Below are positions 15,340 to 23,821 of a DNA stretch of 64,000 nt, one piece after another (position 1 is the stretch's first letter; each line of letters begins with the position of its first letter). The notes under the pieces are model-generated. The model made no database searches. It had not been told where the DNA came from and worked only from the letters and a program-made list of their open reading frames with translations. The translations under genes and the position numbers were made by a program. Source of the DNA: Hylemonella gracilis str. Niagara R (GTDB lineage: Bacteria > Pseudomonadota > Gammaproteobacteria > Burkholderiales > Burkholderiaceae_C); contig NZ_JEMG01000001.1 in assembly GCF_000600295.1 (NCBI RefSeq), positions 2,530,477-2,594,476 on the forward strand, given 5' to 3'.

Positions 15340-17343
15340 TCAGATCCAGTTATCGGGCACGTCAGGTACCCAGCCATCATCTCGCGCGCCGCGTTGCGAG
15401 CTCGAGGCCTCTTCCCTGCCGGCCTCGGATTGCGGTGGTACAGGCGTCTGCACTTCGATACTGCCGTCCACATTCGTGGACGGTGCGGCAGTGAACATGT
15501 CATGCACACGCGGCTCCAGCAGGCGTTCCAGTTCATCCCAGTCCGCCGAGCGGGCTTTGTGGATTTCGATTCGCGGATGGTGCGCGGCTGCGTATGCGTA
15601 GTTCCAGGTGTCCAGCGGTTCATTGCGCTTGCCGTTACGCTTGACCCATCGCCCCAGATCGTTGTCGTAGTACTCGCTGACGATGCCCTCGAAGAAGCTC
15701 GGCGGCAGCTCGCTGCTGAAGCGCACCAGCCACTCCGCTTTATCTTCGCGTAGCGCATCGCCGTCCAGGCGCGCGAAGAGCGCGCTTTTCGCCGTGTCGC
15801 TGCCCACCAGCCACAGATCCACGCCGTTGCGGTCCATCGCGCCGCGCTCGTTTTTCACGTCCTGTTTCGTCGGGCGGCCAAGTATCGGGCGGTTCTGCGT
15901 GCTGGCACCCTTGATGATGATGACGTCGTCATGGCGGTACTTGCGACCATACTTGTAGGCCTCATGAACGGTCACGCCGTCGCCGCTGTCAACGGCCGTC
16001 ATGCTCACGCGCAGATCCACACCGAAGGCGTTACGCACTGGCTTGCGCCGGTATTCCGTGATGCGCTCCCATTCCTCTTCGCGCGTGGTATCAGCAGGAA
16101 TCTCGGTGTAATCCACGGTGTGACAGCGTTCGCCACGGCCCCAGGCGACCAAGTGGAAAGCGAAACGATCACGCTGCACGTCCACGCCGAGCGTAAGCAC
16201 CAGATAGCCCGGCAGAAGCGTGCGCAGCGGGTAGGCTTCCGCGCGCTGCTGCAAAGCGCTGGCTTGCACGGCGTCCGAGTGGTCCTCGAACGGTTCGCCC
16301 AGATGCAGGTTGACAAAGGTCTGCAGCTTGGCCGGGTCGGCCTTGGCCTCAACAAATTTTTGTGCCCGCTCTGCCCAGGTGAACCCCAGACCCACTGGGC
16401 TGTACAGTCCGTTGATGTGATAGCCACGCTTAGCGCGATCAGGGTGCCGGTGGCGCCATTCACCTCTGGCCAGCATCTGTGGTTTGAACCGTTCTTCGAT
16501 TTCCGCGCCGCAGTGCTGGCAGACGTACGCCGCCGTATCGGTCCAATGGATGTTTTTTCCTGTGCCCGGGTCTTTGGTTTTCTTCCAGCGCAGATTCGGG
16601 AACTCCAGCACCTGCATGCCTTCGCAGTGCGGGCAGGGAACCCAGTACTGCGCCTGGCTGCTGGCCTCGTACTCATCGGCGATAACGGACTCGCCCTTGC
16701 GCTTCGGCGTGCTGGTCTTGAGGATCTTGCGACGTGGAAAGTTCGCGGTGCGCTGCTCGGCCAACTTGACCGGACTGCCTTCGTCTTTCACGCTGATGGG
16801 ATAGCGGTCCACCTCATCGAGCGCGAGCTTCTTAATCGGCTTGCTCGCCATTTCACTGGCGCTGTTGCTCCAGCCTAGATACAGCACGCCGCCAGGGAAG
16901 TTTTTCTCGGTCATCGTGTTGCCGCTGTCGCGCCTGCGCGCACTGGGCACTTTTTCTGCGATGCGCGGCATGACGGTGATGGCAGCATCCAGGCGCTGCG
17001 TCACGAAGTCCTTGACTGCCTTTTCCGTCGGCTGCACCACCAGCATCGGTGCGGGGTCCTGATCAATGGTCTCAAAAACCCAGTTGAGCAGCACCTCGGT
17101 CTTCATGACCTGGGAGGCAGCCATGATGACCACTTCCTGCGTCCGCGAAAGCGACGAAAGCTCATTCATTGGCTCGGCCGCATAGGGTGTAAGGCTGGTA
17201 CGCCACGGCCCACGCACCGACGTCGACTTGCTGGGCACTACACGGTACTTGTCCGCCCAGTCGGAGACCCACAGCTTTTCAGGCCGCGCCCAGGCGCTTG
17301 CAGCAGCTTCCATGATCGCCGTGTAACCATCACTGAGGTTCAT
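15340..17343 (-). CDS. Terminase large subunit (lambda GpA family)
   Basis: A 667-residue packaging motor and nuclease. An unusual P-loop-like segment AASQVMKT (residues 75-82) and the Walker B LALDEVDR (173-180) identify the ATPase. Two Cys pairs (CPHC, CQHC, about 238-241 and 274-277) resemble the zinc-binding insertion of GpA proteins. The nuclease half contains LTLGVDVQRDRFAFHLVAWG with its acidic metal-binding residue. The family implies cos-site packaging. It overlaps the small subunit stop by 4 bases. Confidence 0.95.
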   Translation of the reverse strand: MNLSDGYTAIMEAAASAWARPEKLWVSDWADKYRVVPSKSTSVRGPWRTSLTPYAAEPMNELSSLSRTQEVVIMAASQVMKTEVLLNWVFETIDQDPAPMLVVQPTEKAVKDFVTQRLDAAITVMPRIAEKVPSARRRDSGNTMTEKNFPGGVLYLGWSNSASEMASKPIKKLALDEVDRYPISVKDEGSPVKLAEQRTANFPRRKILKTSTPKRKGESVIADEYEASSQAQYWVPCPHCEGMQVLEFPNLRWKKTKDPGTGKNIHWTDTAAYVCQHCGAEIEERFKPQMLARGEWRHRHPDRAKRGYHINGLYSPVGLGFTWAERAQKFVEAKADPAKLQTFVNLHLGEPFEDHSDAVQASALQQRAEAYPLRTLLPGYLVLTLGVDVQRDRFAFHLVAWGRGERCHTVDYTEIPADTTREEEWERITEYRRKPVRNAFGVDLRVSMTAVDSGDGVTVHEAYKYGRKYRHDDVIIIKGASTQNRPILGRPTKQDVKNERGAMDRNGVDLWLVGSDTAKSALFARLDGDALREDKAEWLVRFSSELPPSFFEGIVSEYYDNDLGRWVKRNGKRNEPLDTWNYAYAAAHHPRIEIHKARSADWDELERLLEPRVHDMFTAAPSTNVDGSIEVQTPVPPQSEAGREEASSSQRGARDDGWVPDVPDNWI

Positions 17344-17924
17344 ACCGTCACCGTCGCCCGCAAGACCGCCATCTGCTTCAGCTTGCTTTGCAGCGCATCA
17401 CATATGCGATTCGCTTCCGCCTCGATCATCGAATAGACCTTCGCCGCATCCGTCTCCGGCGTGACCAGCATGGTCAGCCGCTCGGGCAGGGCCAGCACTT
17501 CAGAGCGGGCTTCCACCATCGCGTCGTGAACCGCCTGGGTCATGGGCGCCAGCTCAGCCACCAAGCCCTTGAGCTTCGCCAGTTCGATCTGCTCGCGCTC
17601 AGCCCTCGCCTGCTCGCTCAAAGTTCGGGCCGTCAACAGCGCCCCCTGAGCAGACACGGTCGGAGCCGATTGGTGTGATGCGCCAGCTGCTCCTTCGGCT
17701 TGAGTTGCTCCTACAGTCGGCCCTAACTGCACCTGCCCGGCCACACCCGCCTGGCGCTGGCCGCCGCGAAACGGATCTGCGGTCTGGTTCATGGCCTGGC
17801 GCACAGCTTCAACTTCCACGGTGCCGTCCGCAGCCTTGGCCACGCGCCCCGCCGCGACGGCCTTGTTGATCGCCGTATGGCTGATCCCAAGTTCTCGCGC
17901 ACATGCCCGAACTGAAACGCCCAT
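17340..17924 (-). CDS. Terminase small subunit (lambda Nu1-like)
   Basis: A 194-residue DNA-recognition subunit. The N-terminal helix-turn-helix (MGVSVRACARELGISHTAIN, residues 1-20) matches the Nu1-type DNA-binding domain; the C-terminal half (LAELAPMTQAVHDAMVEARS and following helix) resembles the segment that binds the large subunit. The ATG just before the HTH was chosen; upstream in-frame codons run through an array of direct repeats and look non-coding. Four-base overlap with the large subunit. Confidence 0.85.
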   Translation of the reverse strand: MGVSVRACARELGISHTAINKAVAAGRVAKAADGTVEVEAVRQAMNQTADPFRGGQRQAGVAGQVQLGPTVGATQAEGAAGASHQSAPTVSAQGALLTARTLSEQARAEREQIELAKLKGLVAELAPMTQAVHDAMVEARSEVLALPERLTMLVTPETDAAKVYSMIEAEANRICDALQSKLKQMAVLRATVTV

Positions 17925-17927
17925 GTC

Positions 17928-17965
17928 TGGAAACCCTGGAAACTGTGAATGGAAACCCTGGAAAC
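17928..17965. repeat. Iterated 16-bp direct repeats upstream of terminase genes (candidate cos/terminase-binding region)
   Basis: TGGAAACCCTGGAAAC occurs twice without mismatch (17928-17943 and 17950-17965), so TGGAAAC is present four times in 38 bp, 9 to 13 bp apart. They lie directly before the small-subunit start, the position where lambda-type phages carry cos and the terminase-binding sites. Function is inferred from place and repetition. Confidence 0.6.
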
Positions 17966-18053
17966 CAATTCCCAAAGTCTGCGAGGCGGCGAAGATCGCG
18001 CTCGTTTCGACCCGCAGTGGTCGGGGGCCCGGGGAGGACCCGTGAAGCAACCG

Positions 18054-18683
18054 TCAGAGCTTGGAGAGGCGGTAGGCCACCAGGCGATTCAGCTCGCGCG
18101 GGAAGTCCTGCAGGATCTTCCTCACGACAGCCTCATTGATTCGCTTGGTGTTGAACATCTGAGGGACATCGATGGTCTGCACACCCTTGATGGGCAAACG
18201 GCCATCGCCCTCGCGCATGAAGACTGTCCGCCCCTTGTTGCCGATGAAGGCGCCCTTGATGACTTTGCGTGACTCACCCTTGCGGATCTTGACCGAGACA
18301 CCCCCACCGACAGACACCACTCGCATGACCCAGCGACCGTCTGGCAGCTTGACCTTGACGCGCCGCTTCTCCGATCCCGGCGCAGGGCGCGCCCCAAACA
18401 GCATGACATTTCGTGAGCGCTTCCCCTTCTTAGACGGGAAGGCCTTGATCGTGATCATGGACACCTTGCCCATCCGAGGCCGATCAATGTAGATACTGGG
18501 GCGCACGTCCTTCGCCTTTATGGCGAACTCCCGTGTGATCTGGCGCGTCATTTCTGCTCGCGCTTTCTCCGCCGTCTTCCCCAGCGCCTGCGCAATCACC
18601 TTGTCCTGCAGGTCCGCCTTCAAGCGACCCACCTGGTCCTGGACCTGCTTGACGTTGAATTGAACACCGATCTTGATGGACAT
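18054..18683 (-). CDS. Minor tail protein Z-like (GpZ family)
   Basis: A 209-residue basic protein of the minor tail protein Z type (MSIKIGVQFNVKQVQDQVGR; AEMTRQITREFAIKAKDVRP; many K/R residues; GGGVSVKIRKGESRKVIKGAF). In lambda gpZ acts at the tail-head connector end. The start chosen is an ATG located after the terminator that follows the antiterminator gene. It is the first gene of the late arm here, an unusual place ahead of the terminase. Confidence 0.75.
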   Translation of the reverse strand: MSIKIGVQFNVKQVQDQVGRLKADLQDKVIAQALGKTAEKARAEMTRQITREFAIKAKDVRPSIYIDRPRMGKVSMITIKAFPSKKGKRSRNVMLFGARPAPGSEKRRVKVKLPDGRWVMRVVSVGGGVSVKIRKGESRKVIKGAFIGNKGRTVFMREGDGRLPIKGVQTIDVPQMFNTKRINEAVVRKILQDFPRELNRLVAYRLSKL

Positions 18684-18691
18684 GGTTGCAA

Positions 18692-18726
18692 ACAAAAACC
18701 CCTGCGAGGTCGAGACCTGGCAGGGG
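18692..18726 (-). terminator. Terminator after antiterminator Q (tR'-like)
   Basis: Minus-strand hairpin with arms CCCCTGC / GCAGGGG (18720-18726 and 18699-18705) plus inner AGGTC/GACCT pairing, followed by TTTTTGTTTG. It lies between the Q-like gene and the first late gene, the place of tR' in lambdoid phages, where Q acts. Confidence 0.8.
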
Positions 18727-18811
18727 CTTGAGATGGTGAATTCGCTTTGGGAACACGCTCGCTGCAGCGTAGCCGAAATGTAGCAAAAAGGTATATGTTG
18801 GAAAACCCCCG

Positions 18812-19201
18812 TCATGACCGCACCGGGGCCGACCGCTGCTTCTCGGCCTTCGCGACCAGCCACGTCTGGATGGCGAGGTCGGCATCTTCCAGGTTGCGCT
18901 TGATGGTGCTTTCAGCCCGATGCATTTCCCTCGCCACCCTGTGAATCGGCAGGCCTTTTGCATAGTGCAAGGTCAGCACCAGGTAGAGGTGCGAACGGGT
19001 GAGCTGCAACGACTTCACGGCCGCGTCCGTCTCAGCGGCATCAACGTCGTTCGTCGGAATCACAGCTTCGTAGTTGCTGCTGCGCCCGGCCAATCGGGCG
19101 AGGCTGTTGGTGGTTGGAAAACCCAGCGCTCCACCCTCCACCTTGGCGCACCACCGGGCCCAGTTCTCCAGCCTGTAGCGGATGCCCTCAATGCGCGCCA
19201 T
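18812..19201 (-). CDS. Antiterminator of the phage Q type (PF06530-like)
   Basis: A 129-residue protein with the layout of P22-type antitermination Q: N-terminal RYRLENWARWCAKVE, an internal region with IPTNDVDAAETDAAVKSL, then a helix-turn-helix-like end (YAKGLPIHRVAREMHRAEST, then IKRNLEDADLAIQTWL). It would bind the late promoter region and let RNA polymerase pass late terminators, including the one just downstream. GGGGTGG 3 bases upstream of this ATG decided the start. It overlaps the end of the preceding gene by 14 bases. Confidence 0.75.
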   Translation of the reverse strand: MARIEGIRYRLENWARWCAKVEGGALGFPTTNSLARLAGRSSNYEAVIPTNDVDAAETDAAVKSLQLTRSHLYLVLTLHYAKGLPIHRVAREMHRAESTIKRNLEDADLAIQTWLVAKAEKQRSAPVRS

Positions 19202-19532
19202 TGACCACCCCATCAACTGGCACCAGGACTACAACACCATCCACCACTTCTTCAACGTGACCAGGTCGAGGTGCGATCTGCAGCATGGCCGGCCCAAGAT
19301 CACTGAATTGCTCGAACAGGCTATTGCCATTCGGTCCAGGCAGTGGTGTGCCGACTGTCAATGCACCTTCACGGGCGAAGAACCAGCCGGCCTCCCCCTG
19401 AATCACGCCCCGCCGCCAGCACTCGTTCACATGCGCGTCGCCGTAGAGCTTGCGCTTTTCCCTCATCAGGCCCGCGACCTGCGGCATGGCTGCGGGAAGC
19501 CAGGCCCAATCTACCTTTGCCCTCTTGTCCAT
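19188..19532 (-). CDS. Conserved phage hypothetical protein
   Basis: A 114-residue protein starting MDKRAKVDWAWLPAAMPQVA, with a helical first part (GLMREKRKLYGDAHVNECWR) and a hydrophobic C-terminus ending in VDGVVVLVPVDGVVNGAH. No domain of known function was recognised. AAAGGA lies 9 bases before the ATG. Its end overlaps the antiterminator start, so they are probably co-translated and it may belong to the late-control unit. Confidence 0.65.
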   Translation of the reverse strand: MDKRAKVDWAWLPAAMPQVAGLMREKRKLYGDAHVNECWRRGVIQGEAGWFFAREGALTVGTPLPGPNGNSLFEQFSDLGPAMLQIAPRPGHVEEVVDGVVVLVPVDGVVNGAH

Positions 19533-19839
19533 ATGTCCATGTCCTTTGAATGAAAAAACAAAAATCGCAACCCCCACGCGCGCCCGCACCCGCCCATGCC
19601 ACGCATGCCTGCAAAGCAGTGCAGACATCTGGACGCCAAACCACGCTGCGCGAAGGCATAGCTCCGCCCTGGATCGCATAAGCAGCCATTGAGCTGCTTT
19701 GAGAAATCACAGGAATCACGTGGACACGTGGACATCCGGGCGCGCCCGGTCTCGGTCGGCTACGGGCTACATGGGCGCACCCGAACTGAGCGCCCTGACC
19801 TTTTCGGCGCTGCGCACGGCTTTGGCGCGCCCTCGCTGG
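19533..19839. other. Intergenic region before the late-control genes
   Basis: No convincing gene is visible in these 307 bases. It contains a tandem octamer (CACGTGGA twice, 19717-19732, each with the CACGTG palindrome) and a small inverted repeat AGCAGC/GCTGCT (19681-19698). It may hold a promoter for the hypothetical protein-Q pair; no clear -35/-10 pair was found. Confidence 0.4.
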
Positions 19840-22113
19840 TCAAAATGGGGGCTCATCGTCGGGCCTCTTTGGTGATTCACCCTGCGTACCGGGCGATGAC
19901 GATGTGGCCTGTGCCGAGCCTGGTGCTGGTGCGGGCTTGGGCCGGTGATAGTGGTAGGGCCGGGCCTTGTCTTCGCCGCCCCCCATTCCTTTGCTGGCGC
20001 GTTTCAGCTCCCATCCCAACGCATGCATGACCGCGGCCACCTGTTTGGCAACAGCAGGTGTTTGCTTGTCCACCGTGTAGCCAATCGCCGTCAGCAGGTC
20101 GCTGAGCGTGATTCGTTGGAGCAGTGCGCCGTTCTCGCCAAACTGAGGCACCTTTTGGTCCTCGTCGTACAGGTACCGGCGAATGGCGCTTTCAAGCGGG
20201 TTCTGCAGCACGCGCACCTGCTGCTGAGGATCGAATAGCTCGCGCTGCTCCTCGCGCGTGGGCCAGAAGCGCGCACCGTTACCCAGATCGTGCAATGCTT
20301 CGGCCAGCAGTTGCTCGACGTTCTCGCGCAACCAGGCGATGTCCAGATCACGGGTGCAGGCAACCGGCCAAAAGCGACGATTGCCTGTCGGATCACTGAG
20401 GTAGTGCCGCTCATTGGTCGTGCCAACGAACACCACTTGGCGCGGGTAGTCCTTGGGGCGCCGGTCAAAGCTGGCGCGAAACCGGTCCTTGGCGCTGGAA
20501 ATGAAGCTCTTCACGCGCGTGAGGTCCGCGCGCGCCAGGCCATCCAACTCGGCCCACTCATAGATCCAGACGCCCTGGATGTTCTGGTAGCTGTCCTTGT
20601 CACCCAGCGTCAGGCCGGTGTTGGCGAAGTGGTCGCCGCCCAAGGTCTCGGCAAACGTGGTCTTGCCGGCACCCTGAATGCCCTCCAAGACCAGCATGTA
20701 ATCGAATTTCGTGCCTGGGCCGCGCAATATGTGGCTGCCGCTTTTTTCCAGAGGCAATACTCGGGCCACCATGGCCCGAATGAACCATGTGCCTGCGCGG
20801 GCCAAGTACTGGCGCAAATCTTCGTCGTCGGGGCCAAGCGCCCCCTCGGCCATGCAAACACGCTGCAACCACATAGGCAATCGACGACGCCCATCCCACC
20901 GACCTTGGAGGGCCAGCATGCGCTCGCGGACTGGGTGATAGGCATTGCGGCGCGACACCATGACCACCGCCTCCTCTAGCGCCGTGCGGGGCATGGAAGG
21001 CAGGAACTGAGTTCGCACCAGCCACTCCCCCATCAACAGTTCGTCATGCTCTTCCCACACGCCGGCCGACGTGCCCCAAGGTGTGTCACGGGTCTTTTCG
21101 ACGTTGTTGGTGAACTCATTGAAACGGATCAAGCCGGCCATATCGCCGCATCCGTCAATGCCATCTGCCGGAATTCCGTCCAACGCGATGACGACGTTCT
21201 CACGCACGGCCTTGACCAGGCCCTTCTCGGTCAGCAGGAGGCAGTCCTGCCAGCGTCGGGCCTCCGCCTTCATCGCACCGCGCCCTCCCCCATCCCCCGC
21301 GGCAGCAATGGTTGGGGTAGATCCGGCTTCGGCCGCGTCGAGAAGCGGCTGCGCGCTGCCAAGAAAGTTCAGCAGTCGCTCGCCTGGCCATTCAAGAACG
21401 GCATTGGCCGCACCCCATCCGTGCTTGACAGATCCGGGCTCCGGGATCTGCAGCATTGCCACCTTGCACTCCAGTTGCGCCTGCAGGTGCTCGCCCACGG
21501 CCCGCATGACCAGGTAGCTCGGCTGACGACGCAAGGGAAGCATGGGCTTTTCCTGCTGCAGGACGGCGCGGCCCAGGTCACTCGTCATGGCAGCGCGCTC
21601 AGTGCGGTTCAGCGGTGCATGCTCAGCATCGCTGGCGGGCCAGAGAAGCACCCTACAGCCCTTGAGCCAGGACCAATCAGCTTTGCGCCACGTCTTTCCG
21701 CCACCTGGCCAAGTTACGACGCTGTAGAACCCTTCCAGGGCTTCATCCAGGGCCTGCTGCAGCAGGCCTGCCGTAGGCTCATCACCCACCAGAACCACGG
21801 TGCGCTGGCCCGGCATTTCACCGCCAGCCAGAAAAAGGGGCCGAGGTTCATCCCACTGCTTCTGGCACCACTTGAAATTGCCATCCTGCTCACTTTGACA
21901 CCAGGTATAGGGCAGGGCCTTGGCCTCCCCAGAGCTTGAGCGAAAGCGCACAACATAGCCCAGCAGCTCGCCGTCGAGCACGTAAACCGACTTGTCAACG
22001 ATGTCGGAAGGCTGATAGTGAGAATGCCGGAATGTGGGCAGCGCGACGTCGGCCGGCACTGGACAGACCGTGCGCCACCCCTCCGAGCCGCCAGAGTTTT
22101 TCTTGTTCGTCAT
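19840..22113 (-). CDS. VirE-type primase/helicase (phage replication protein)
   Basis: A 757-residue replication protein. The C-terminal two fifths is a VirE/DUF5906-like AAA+ helicase: Walker A GIQGAGKTT at residues 478-486, a WAELDGLARAD Walker B-like segment, and FVGTTNERHYLSDPTGNRRF, the hallmark sensor segment with its arginine. The N-terminal half has a Toprim-like strand VVLVGDEPTAG (about 106-116), so it probably also primes. Prophages of this kind use it as the single replication initiation protein. It is the last gene of the leftward early operon; the ribosome site is weak. Confidence 0.85.
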   Translation of the reverse strand: MTNKKNSGGSEGWRTVCPVPADVALPTFRHSHYQPSDIVDKSVYVLDGELLGYVVRFRSSSGEAKALPYTWCQSEQDGNFKWCQKQWDEPRPLFLAGGEMPGQRTVVLVGDEPTAGLLQQALDEALEGFYSVVTWPGGGKTWRKADWSWLKGCRVLLWPASDAEHAPLNRTERAAMTSDLGRAVLQQEKPMLPLRRQPSYLVMRAVGEHLQAQLECKVAMLQIPEPGSVKHGWGAANAVLEWPGERLLNFLGSAQPLLDAAEAGSTPTIAAAGDGGGRGAMKAEARRWQDCLLLTEKGLVKAVRENVVIALDGIPADGIDGCGDMAGLIRFNEFTNNVEKTRDTPWGTSAGVWEEHDELLMGEWLVRTQFLPSMPRTALEEAVVMVSRRNAYHPVRERMLALQGRWDGRRRLPMWLQRVCMAEGALGPDDEDLRQYLARAGTWFIRAMVARVLPLEKSGSHILRGPGTKFDYMLVLEGIQGAGKTTFAETLGGDHFANTGLTLGDKDSYQNIQGVWIYEWAELDGLARADLTRVKSFISSAKDRFRASFDRRPKDYPRQVVFVGTTNERHYLSDPTGNRRFWPVACTRDLDIAWLRENVEQLLAEALHDLGNGARFWPTREEQRELFDPQQQVRVLQNPLESAIRRYLYDEDQKVPQFGENGALLQRITLSDLLTAIGYTVDKQTPAVAKQVAAVMHALGWELKRASKGMGGGEDKARPYHYHRPKPAPAPGSAQATSSSPGTQGESPKRPDDEPPF

Positions 22114-22131
22114 GTATGACGCGTGATCGCT

Positions 22132-22410
22132 TTAACGCCAGCAGGCGGCAAGTTCAAGTGCGGCGGCCGAGCAGTCGCCAGCCATCTCCTCCAGCTCAAC
22201 GGCCGGCTCATAGACGGCCACCGGCCGCAACGCATGGGCCGCACGTTGCAGGGTGTATGTCAGGTCTCCGGCGCGCACGCTGTCTGCCAGCAACTGGCGA
22301 GCCTTTCCGTACTCCAAGCCCGTACGCTCAACCACGTCCACCAGCCGCGCATGGCCATGGCTGCGAATGTCCGCCAGGAGGGCCTGGCGTGCGTCACTCC
22401 GCGGCCGCAT
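22132..22410 (-). CDS. Small phage protein with winged-helix-like fold, unknown function
   Basis: A 92-residue protein (MRPRSDARQALLADIRSHGH, then ARLVDVVERTGLEYGKARQL). The helix pattern followed by DSVRAGDLTYTL resembles a small winged-helix DNA-binding domain. It ends 18 bases before the primase start and overlaps the preceding gene by 17 bases, so it is part of the early leftward operon. Function unknown; a regulatory or replication-accessory role is possible. Confidence 0.6.
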   Translation of the reverse strand: MRPRSDARQALLADIRSHGHARLVDVVERTGLEYGKARQLLADSVRAGDLTYTLQRAAHALRPVAVYEPAVELEEMAGDCSAAALELAACWR

Positions 22411-22651
22411 GGGCACGCTCCTGCTCCAACGCCAACCGGTCGGCACGCCGCGCCTGCCACTGGTCTGCGTGCCACGCCACGCGCAGGCGAGCTGCTGCGG
22501 CATGTGACAAAGCCAGTTCCCCGCCAGACAGCAACACCACGCGATGCACGTCAACCACCCCCAGCGTGCAGGCGTCTGCATTGATGGCCATGAGCATGGC
22601 GAATCGCCCGCTTGGCAGCCGGTAGATGGCGCCAGGTTCCATATCTGTCAT
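22394..22651 (-). CDS. Phage hypothetical protein
   Basis: An 85-residue protein (MTDMEPGAIYRLPSGRFAML, later VDVHRVVLLSGGELALS) whose first half looks beta-rich and whose second half is one charged helix. No family recognised. GGAGG lies 8 bases before the ATG and the start overlaps the stop of the upstream gene (ATGA). The gene carries one copy of the 14-bp palindromic motif (22567-22580). Confidence 0.6.
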   Translation of the reverse strand: MTDMEPGAIYRLPSGRFAMLMAINADACTLGVVDVHRVVLLSGGELALSHAAAARLRVAWHADQWQARRADRLALEQERAHAAAE

Positions 22652-23025
22652 GCCGCGGCCCTCCGCGCTGCCTGGTCGCAGCTGGCGACCACCTCCAAGA
22701 CCGTCAGCCTTGACTGCTGGGCGATCCACTGGCTGATGACCGTGTTGCCAATCGCTGACTCAACCACCGCGATGTAGCGCGCAGGCAGCTCGCGGCGGTC
22801 ACCGTGCAGGCTGAAGTATTCGGAGACGTGCGAGGCATAGAGCCCGCACAGCTCGGCCAGCGTGCGCTGCGTGATGCGCGTGCGCCGGAGCTTCCATGCC
22901 ATGCGGCAGGCCTGCCGGTAGCTGACCAGCTTGGTCAAAACTTCGGGCGGGACGTGCAAGGTCTGCGCTTGAACCACCCCCCCGAGCAGGGGGAGCGGCA
23001 GGGTTTGTGTTTCGAGAGGACTCAC
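22648..23025 (-). CDS. Phage regulatory protein with HTH-like segment
   Basis: A 125-residue protein. The segment ITQRTLAELCGLYASHVSEY has the form of a helix-turn-helix, and the region before it (LTKLVSYRQACRMAWKLRR) is helical and basic. The GTG start was chosen because GGGGGA lies 7 bases upstream; an earlier GTG has no ribosome site. The gene lies in the early leftward operon between the CII-like gene and replication genes and may act on early transcription. Confidence 0.6.
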   Translation of the reverse strand: MSPLETQTLPLPLLGGVVQAQTLHVPPEVLTKLVSYRQACRMAWKLRRTRITQRTLAELCGLYASHVSEYFSLHGDRRELPARYIAVVESAIGNTVISQWIAQQSRLTVLEVVASCDQAARRAAA

Positions 23026-23077
23026 CTGATTTCCCCCTTGAATTCCCAGTTGAACGAGGTGCAAAAGAAACGCGGTT

Positions 23078-23551
23078 TCATGCACCCACCTTCCATTCAG
23101 CTGGCTTGCCCCTCAAGTTGATCTGTGCCACCGCAGCACGCACGCCGTGCAGGCTGGCGATCAACTCCCCCGCCTCTCGGTCGATGCGGGCCAGTTCGTT
23201 GTCCGACACCTGGCCGTCTGCCAAGCTGACGGCGACTTCGCGGCAGTAGTCACCGAACTCGCGCGCGGCCACGGCCAAGCGGCTGATGCTTTCGTCGACC
23301 ACCGGGTCGGCCGGCAGGTCCGGCAACGGAACCAGCATCTGCCGGCAGTTGAGCGCGAAAGCCTCAAGGATGCGCAAATCACCCGTGGCCTGCACGATGC
23401 GCTCCGCATCCATCAACCCCAGCTTGGCCACGCCCGTGCCATTCAGCTCATGCGCCAGCGTCGTCGGGTTCTTGCCGACTCGCGGCGCGAGTGACACCGC
23501 ACCGCCCGGGTAGTCATGCACCACGTTCGCGGCAACGTCTCGCAAGTCCAT
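23078..23551 (-). CDS. CII-family phage regulatory protein
   Basis: A 157-residue protein of the phage regulatory CII family (PF06892). Typical features are the HTH-like opening region with VGKNPTTLAHELNGTGVAKL followed by LMDAERIVQATGDLRILEAF, and a conserved DLPADP-like linker. In P2-like and lambdoid systems such proteins decide between lysis and lysogeny or activate replication genes. AGGAG lies 8 bases before the ATG. It is the second leftward gene after cro. Confidence 0.83.
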   Translation of the reverse strand: MDLRDVAANVVHDYPGGAVSLAPRVGKNPTTLAHELNGTGVAKLGLMDAERIVQATGDLRILEAFALNCRQMLVPLPDLPADPVVDESISRLAVAAREFGDYCREVAVSLADGQVSDNELARIDREAGELIASLHGVRAAVAQINLRGKPAEWKVGA

Positions 23552-23821
23552 CACAACATCTCCTGCTTTTTGTGAGCGACAAAACCCATGCAAACACTCA
23601 AACTGCCTGCATGAAAACGAAGAGGAAAAACACCCGCCGCCCCGGCGCGCCCAAGGCCGTGAACCTGCCCGCTCACGGCCAGGCGCCAGGGAGGAGACAA
23701 CGCCATCGCATGGGAGGCACGCCGGACTTGACGGCGGCGGGTGTGAAAAGGGCGAGCGCCCCACGGCCTGACCACACTGGGGAGTCCTACGTCAACCAGC
23801 AAAGCCAAGAAGGGGGCGCTC

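Noticed and set aside
19605-19625. GTGCAGACATCTGG-like sequence, possibly another copy of the 14-bp motif.
   Set aside because: Only one arm matches; not counted.
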